From Cristatella mucedo (Eukaryota; Bryozoa; Phylactolaemata; Cristatellidae), in assembly GCA_009760855.2 (NCBI GenBank), contig WPIO01000199.1, positions 336,723-400,722 on the forward strand: a stretch of DNA of 64,000 bases, read 5' to 3'. Position numbers and translations under genes: made by a program. Shown one piece after another: positions 60,002-64,000 of this stretch. Under the pieces are notes generated by a model. The model had not been told where the DNA came from. It made no database searches and saw only the letters and a program-made list of their open reading frames with translations. Position 1 is the stretch's first letter, and each line of letters begins with the position of its first letter.

Positions 60002-60300
60002 AATTATTGTACTGTAATGTATCTCTAATGTATCTCTAATGTAATGGAATGCAATGTATCTCTATCCGTAGCTCCACACAAAGCCATAAAGACTGTGATA
60101 GTGTTATGCAGGAAAGTTTTGTATAGCCTACTCACAGCCTAAGTGGCTTTCGGTACGCATTCGGTTGCTAGCAAACTTCGTCTCACCAAACGAAAATAAA
60201 TTGGGAAGCACGGCATACTCGGGAGAGCGGTTGAGGTAGTCAGTAGCGTGGAAGTAGCAGCTCAGGACCGCGGAAACTGATGAGCCATAGTCGGCAGCAA
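60002..60300. repeat. Interspersed repeat family Z with tandem tail
   Basis: AATGTATCTCTAATGTATCT repeats (60015-60060) precede CTATCCGTAGCTCCACACAA, TGTATAGCCTACTCACAGCC, CTTTCGGTACGCATTCGGTT, GAGCGGTTGAGGTAGTCAGT. This is the longest copy seen. Confidence 0.65.
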
Positions 60301-60689
60301 TTGAGTACTGCTTCGCTTAGGGCACTTTTTCCAGTTACTGAAAGCGTCACGTGGGCACATAAAGTTGTCTTAGATCGTGCCATTTTTCTGAAAACAAAAT
60401 ATGCATTTGAAATGTATTTCTGAGCATCACTTGATCGTTCAAGCTTGATTCAAGACTACAAGCCCACTGAGTACATAAGCTCCTTTAGATCAAACATTTT
60501 CCTAGTTAGTTGCGATTTCCATGAGTTGGCTGAAGAGACTTTGTGGGTCGTAAGAATGTACTCCCCCAATTGAATAAATACTTAACCTAACATTCCCGGT
60601 CTTTGATAAACTCTTGATCTACCACTGTGACTGCATTTAAAGGTTCATGCACTTTATCAAAATTTGCAGCTAATGGTGCAAGCGATAAC

Positions 60690-61263
60690 GGTCGGAGAGT
60701 CCAGGGCATTGATGTGAATGGACAAAGATCATCCAAGGAGCCTCTGAAGTATAGGGGCACAGAGCTCTATGCGTGGTCACGTTATTTTCACGGCTTACAT
60801 TCACTCTCTTGCCTATGTGATTGCAAGGCCTAATCTAGGCTTTAATTTCTATAAAAATGATATTCCCTTTTACCTTTGCTTTGATGCCTCCCAACCTTCA
60901 AACAGGTTGAATTCTCTTAATTCCCTTGTTCAATGTACTGAAGAAATCCACATATGGATAGCAGCAAACATTTTGAGTTGAATGATGATCGAGCCAACTT
61001 ACTGACTATGGGAAAAATATTGCGATTCGCAAATTGAAAATTTAAACGCTCACAGTCAGCTCTGCGTGCATATTTCGTGCCGAATCTGCACGAAGTCTAG
61101 GTGTCCTGCGTCAAATTGTCCTTTCATTACACTACTGCATCTACTCCGCAATCAAGGCTGCCTACTTTCAGATACAGATACATTGCTAAAATTCTGTCTT
61201 GCTTTGACAGGGATACAACATCTAAATTGGCCCATTCAGTTGTGACACCGGTCTTGAGTTCTG
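60690..61263 (+). mobile_element. LINE family 1, left half of an interrupted copy
   Basis: Matches 1675-2250 (ATTGATGTGAATGGACAAAG, CTAGGCTTTAATTTCTATAA, CAGATACAGATACATTGCTA). It stops inside the codons around CGTCTTGACTTCTG, and its continuation is found at 62688. Confidence 0.85.
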
Positions 61264-62530
61264 ACGAGGCACTGGTGCGGTCTAAATTGTACGTGTTTGA
61301 TCGTGATCAATCCGTGTCGTGTGGGAGTCAGGTCTCACCCACAATACTGGTCACCTGTGGGATCCCTCAAGGGTCCATCCTCGGTCCCTTGCGGTTCTAC
61401 ATTTATACTCAACCTCTGGGGGAAAAGATGAAGGCCCAAGGAATATGATATCACTTTTATGCTGACGATACTGAGCTGTACTTATCATTCAAACCGTCGG
61501 AATCTCCTGCAGCAACTGATAAACCAAATGCTTGCCTACCGACGTTCGATCATGGATCTCGGAAAATTCCTTGAACTAGATGACGATAAACCGAACTACC
61601 TCTCATAGGACACGCTAGGCACCGTAATGGCTCACTAAATAAGGCGATCGCTTTTCACGATAATGGCCCAGAGGTCGTGGGTTCGAATCTTTCGGTGGGC
61701 GGTCCTTTATCGCCACTGCAAGCAGTAGTGATAGCCATAAAATCTCTTCTGTCGCTATAATAAACGAGGCTGCTTAATCAGCTAGTATTTATTTATTTTT
61801 ATTTTAAGCATGTGGCTGGGTTAGAAGGCTTTGCTCTTCTAATAGGTGGTGCTGTGTGCGACCGTCAACACGTGCTCGAAATTTAGGTGTCGTTTACGTC
61901 AGCAGCATAAATTTTAAAATCTTCATTCAGAAGAGTACTTCTGCAGCTTGCTATCATGTCCGATGCCTATCTAAGATAACTTGCTGTCTTTCATGGTGGC
62001 GTGCAAAACATTCAACTAGCTCTTTAGTTCTGTCTCGTCTTGATCGTCGTAATTTCTTTTGGGATGGGCTACCAAAAAAGCAACTAGGCCACTGCTAAGG
62101 GCTATGAAAATAGCTGCAAGGCTAGTTTTCAAGTCCCAGAGGTTTGACCACGCGTCTTCTTTGCTATATGAGCTAGGAGGATTTCCGATTGATTAACGGA
62201 TAAAGAGCAAAGTTCTTACACTGACCCACAAGGTCCGCCACGGATAGGCTCCTCCATACCTAGCTGAACTGTTGCACCACTTTCAGCATCCTCGTGCACG
62301 CCGGTGCTGCATGAACGACCACTTACCTTTTCATTTCCTCGGCATTAAGTCCGTTGGCGGTAGAAGCTTTAGCTCTGCTGGTCCTAGACTGTGGAACTCA
62401 CTTCCACAATTCTTAGGCAATGACAAATACTCTCCAGCTGACGACTGTGGCATATCCTTCCTAGCGGTCCTGAGCTACATGCCGTTTCCATTATACTCGC
62501 TATCTCAACTGTTCTCCTGACTCTGCTATG
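61264..62530 (+). mobile_element. LINE family 2 fragment inserted in LINE family 1
   Basis: RT palm text: ILVTCGIPQGSILGPLRF, then HFYADDTELYLSFKP (catalytic YADD at about 61459-61473). After a SINE (61604-61845) the same element continues with RNLGVVYVSSINFKIFIQ and FSSAGPRLWNSLPQFLGN (62272-62420), the C-terminal end of L2-like ORFs. It resembles the copy at 27535-29740. Several stops. Confidence 0.82.
61604..61845 (+). mobile_element. tRNA-derived SINE, copy 2, inside LINE family 2
   Basis: GCACCGTAATGGCTCACTAA (A-box region), GGTTCGAATCTT (B box 61680-61689, a near-perfect tRNA T-loop sequence), TTTATCGCCACTGCAAGCAG, TCTTCTGTCGCTAT, TTAATCAGCTAGTATTTATT. Full-length match to 23181-23370. 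Confidence 0.8.
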
Positions 62531-62559
62531 CTTTCCACTTTCTCTTTGTTGTGTAAGAT

Positions 62560-62690
62560 TAAGTATGTTGGCAACCGATTGGGTACCGAAAATCGCTAGG
62601 CTGTGAGTACGCTATACAAACCTCTCCTGCATAACACCCAAATAGTCTTTGTGGCTTTGGGGAGTTACAGACGGAGATAAATTGCATGAC
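62560..62690. repeat. Interspersed repeat family Z, at the insertion edge
   Basis: GGCAACCGATTGGGTACCGA, TGAGTACGCTATACAAACCT, GGGGAGTTACAGACGGAGAT; ends exactly where LINE family 1 resumes. Confidence 0.65.
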
Positions 62691-63365
62691 ATAACTCTCT
62701 GCTTGCTGGTCTACCTACCAGTGCAGTAAGGCACTTAGAGCTGCTGCAAAACTCAGCAGCTAAGCTTGTCTTGTTCTGTCGTGAGAGTCGCAGTTGCCAC
62801 ATCTCACCACTTTTTGCCGACCTGCACTGGCTCCCAGATAAGCAATTCATCGACTTCAAGGATTAATCAATCACTTTTAGGTCCTTTCATTCTTTGGCTG
62901 CCGACTACCTATTAGATCTACTCCCCCGCCAGGTTAAGCATCATACCACCAGATTCACCTAAGCTAATCGTTTGCCTACATCTCGTACAAACTTCAAATC
63001 CTTTACAGACCGTGCCATTAATTCGATTGCTCCCAAGGCCTGGAGCTCACTTTGAACTTGCATCACAACATCTCCAGGCTTAACCACATTTAAAAAGAAA
63101 CTAAAACGCATCCAGTTACCGCATGATTTAGAGATTCCTCCTGTGCGTGTGCTTCTGGCTGACACTCAGTGCATGCTGCCACTAGCCATACTTTCATGCT
63201 GGCCGTGTAGGTTTCACCCCTAACCATGTTATTCTTGCTGTTTGTTGAGCATGCTACGACTAACTATTCGATCATCCATCCTTTGCAGCAAATTTAAAGT
63301 GCCTAGAAAAAGATCGAGTTCTCTGAGGGTGCTATATTAAATGCAGTATTATCATTATTATAAAA
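62688..63365 (+). mobile_element. LINE family 1, right half of the interrupted copy
   Basis: Resumes at TAACTCTCTGCTTGCTGGTC and runs through AACTCAGCAGCTAAGCTTG, GACCTGCACTGGCTCCCAGA, TTAACCACATTTAAAAAGAA to the tail (GTGCCTAGAAAAAGATCGAG) and ATTATCATTATTA. Confidence 0.88.
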
Positions 63366-63540
63366 TTCTCGATAAATAAGCCTATCGACAAAATTTTTGG
63401 TGACTAGTAAATCTTTTTTGATTATCATTCAAAGCAGGTACTTTTTTAGAGAAAAATTGAAGTGAAACAAATTAATTTTTCATGTATATACCTCCTCACC
63501 ATTATCTGAGACCTGGTTTTTTAAAAAGGGGCATGTACAA

Positions 63541-63655
63541 GGTGTACACTATAATATTTGGCCCTAACATAGAACCGCAGCTTGCAAGTTCGAGCCTAAT
63601 CCTAGAGTGCCCCTAGGTGATTGGGAGCCTATGTTTATAAAATAAAGTGCATTAA
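63541..63655 (+). mobile_element. Possible SINE fragment
   Basis: AAGTTCGAGCCTAATCC is B-box-like, followed by CTAGGTGATTGGGAGCCTAT and AAATAAAGTGCATTA. No A box was found. Confidence 0.35.
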
Positions 63656-63805
63656 TTTTGGCTCAGTTATTGTGGCGCTCGCCCCCTCCGAAGTCTGGCT
63701 CTGGCTGTGAGCTCGAGGCCCACCGGTTAAGTGATAGACCTAAATAGGGATTAAGTTCTCTTACGGTGCCATACAAATGAATTGTATTTTTATTTACATA
63801 AATAC
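63656..63805 (+). mobile_element. tRNA-like SINE with LINE-type tail
   Basis: TGTGGCGCTCGCCCCCTCCG, GTGAGCTCGAGGCCCA (B-box region), then AGACCTAAATAGGGATTAAG, TTCTCTTACGGTGCCATACA. Same plan as 49056-49190. Confidence 0.65.
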
Positions 63806-64000
63806 CTGAGTGCGTTATGCCCCCTTTGTTTTATGAGGTGAGCTAGCTCTTTTAAGGGTTGATGCCAGGCTAAATTTTCACTTTCAGCAGCTTGGTCGCA
63901 AGGGCTTGAAGCTAAAATCCCCAGCAGAATATCTGATCTGGAATTTCGAAATGAATAGTGAAATACAAGATGATCAGGTCACCTGATGAGGCCTCCTTCT
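63806..64000. other. Unassigned window edge
   Basis: Nothing recognised. Confidence 0.3.

Overview
The window looks like a piece of a repeat-rich animal (metazoan, probably invertebrate) nuclear genome. The evidence is split exons with consensus splice sites, animal-type extracellular domains (a TNF-receptor-like cysteine-rich region and a fibronectin type III domain), L2/CR1-like LINEs, tRNA-derived SINEs, a Ty3/gypsy-type LTR retrotransposon, and long dinucleotide microsatellites. There is no operon, prokaryotic gene or CRISPR array. I cannot name the species from the sequence.

Host gene: on the minus strand I see three exons of what may be one gene, running right to left and off the left edge. 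They are a signal-peptide exon (15390-15495), a TNFR-like cysteine-rich exon (10818-11105) and an FN3 exon (6705-6992). All junctions are phase 1, and both internal exons are exactly 288 bases. The predicted product is a secreted or type I membrane protein, N-terminal part only; no transmembrane or cytoplasmic part was found.

Mobile elements make up most of the recognisable sequence. LINE family 1 (at least 14 fragments, both strands) ends in a conserved tail and (ATT)n. LINE family 2 has a near full-length endonuclease plus RT copy at 27535-29740 (minus) and a second copy near 61.3-62.5 kb. Several tRNA-like SINEs appear, some with a 3' tail that copies the LINE family 1 tail. A complete but decayed Ty3/gypsy element lies on the minus strand at 51626-55735, with two LTRs of about 240 bp. 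A large 1.2-1.3 kb LTR-like repeat has three copies (16150-17193, 17194-18525, 57695-58934) and no coding interior. Another LTR-like insertion (42401-43312) sits in a LINE tail with a 5-bp target duplication. A DDE integrase fragment lies at 19225-19830 (minus).

Layout: 0-5 kb is an inverted tail-to-tail LINE pair; 5-10 kb is a diverged 1.1-kb repeat pair and the FN3 exon; 10-16 kb is the CRD and signal exons; 16-20 kb is the LTR pair and integrase; 20-36 kb is LINE, microsatellite and unassigned sequence; 36-51 kb is LINE/SINE, satellites and the nested LTR; 51-56 kb is the gypsy element; 57-64 kb is a third LTR and a four-layer nested insertion. Long stretches (for example 43.4-45.1 kb) show nothing I can support.
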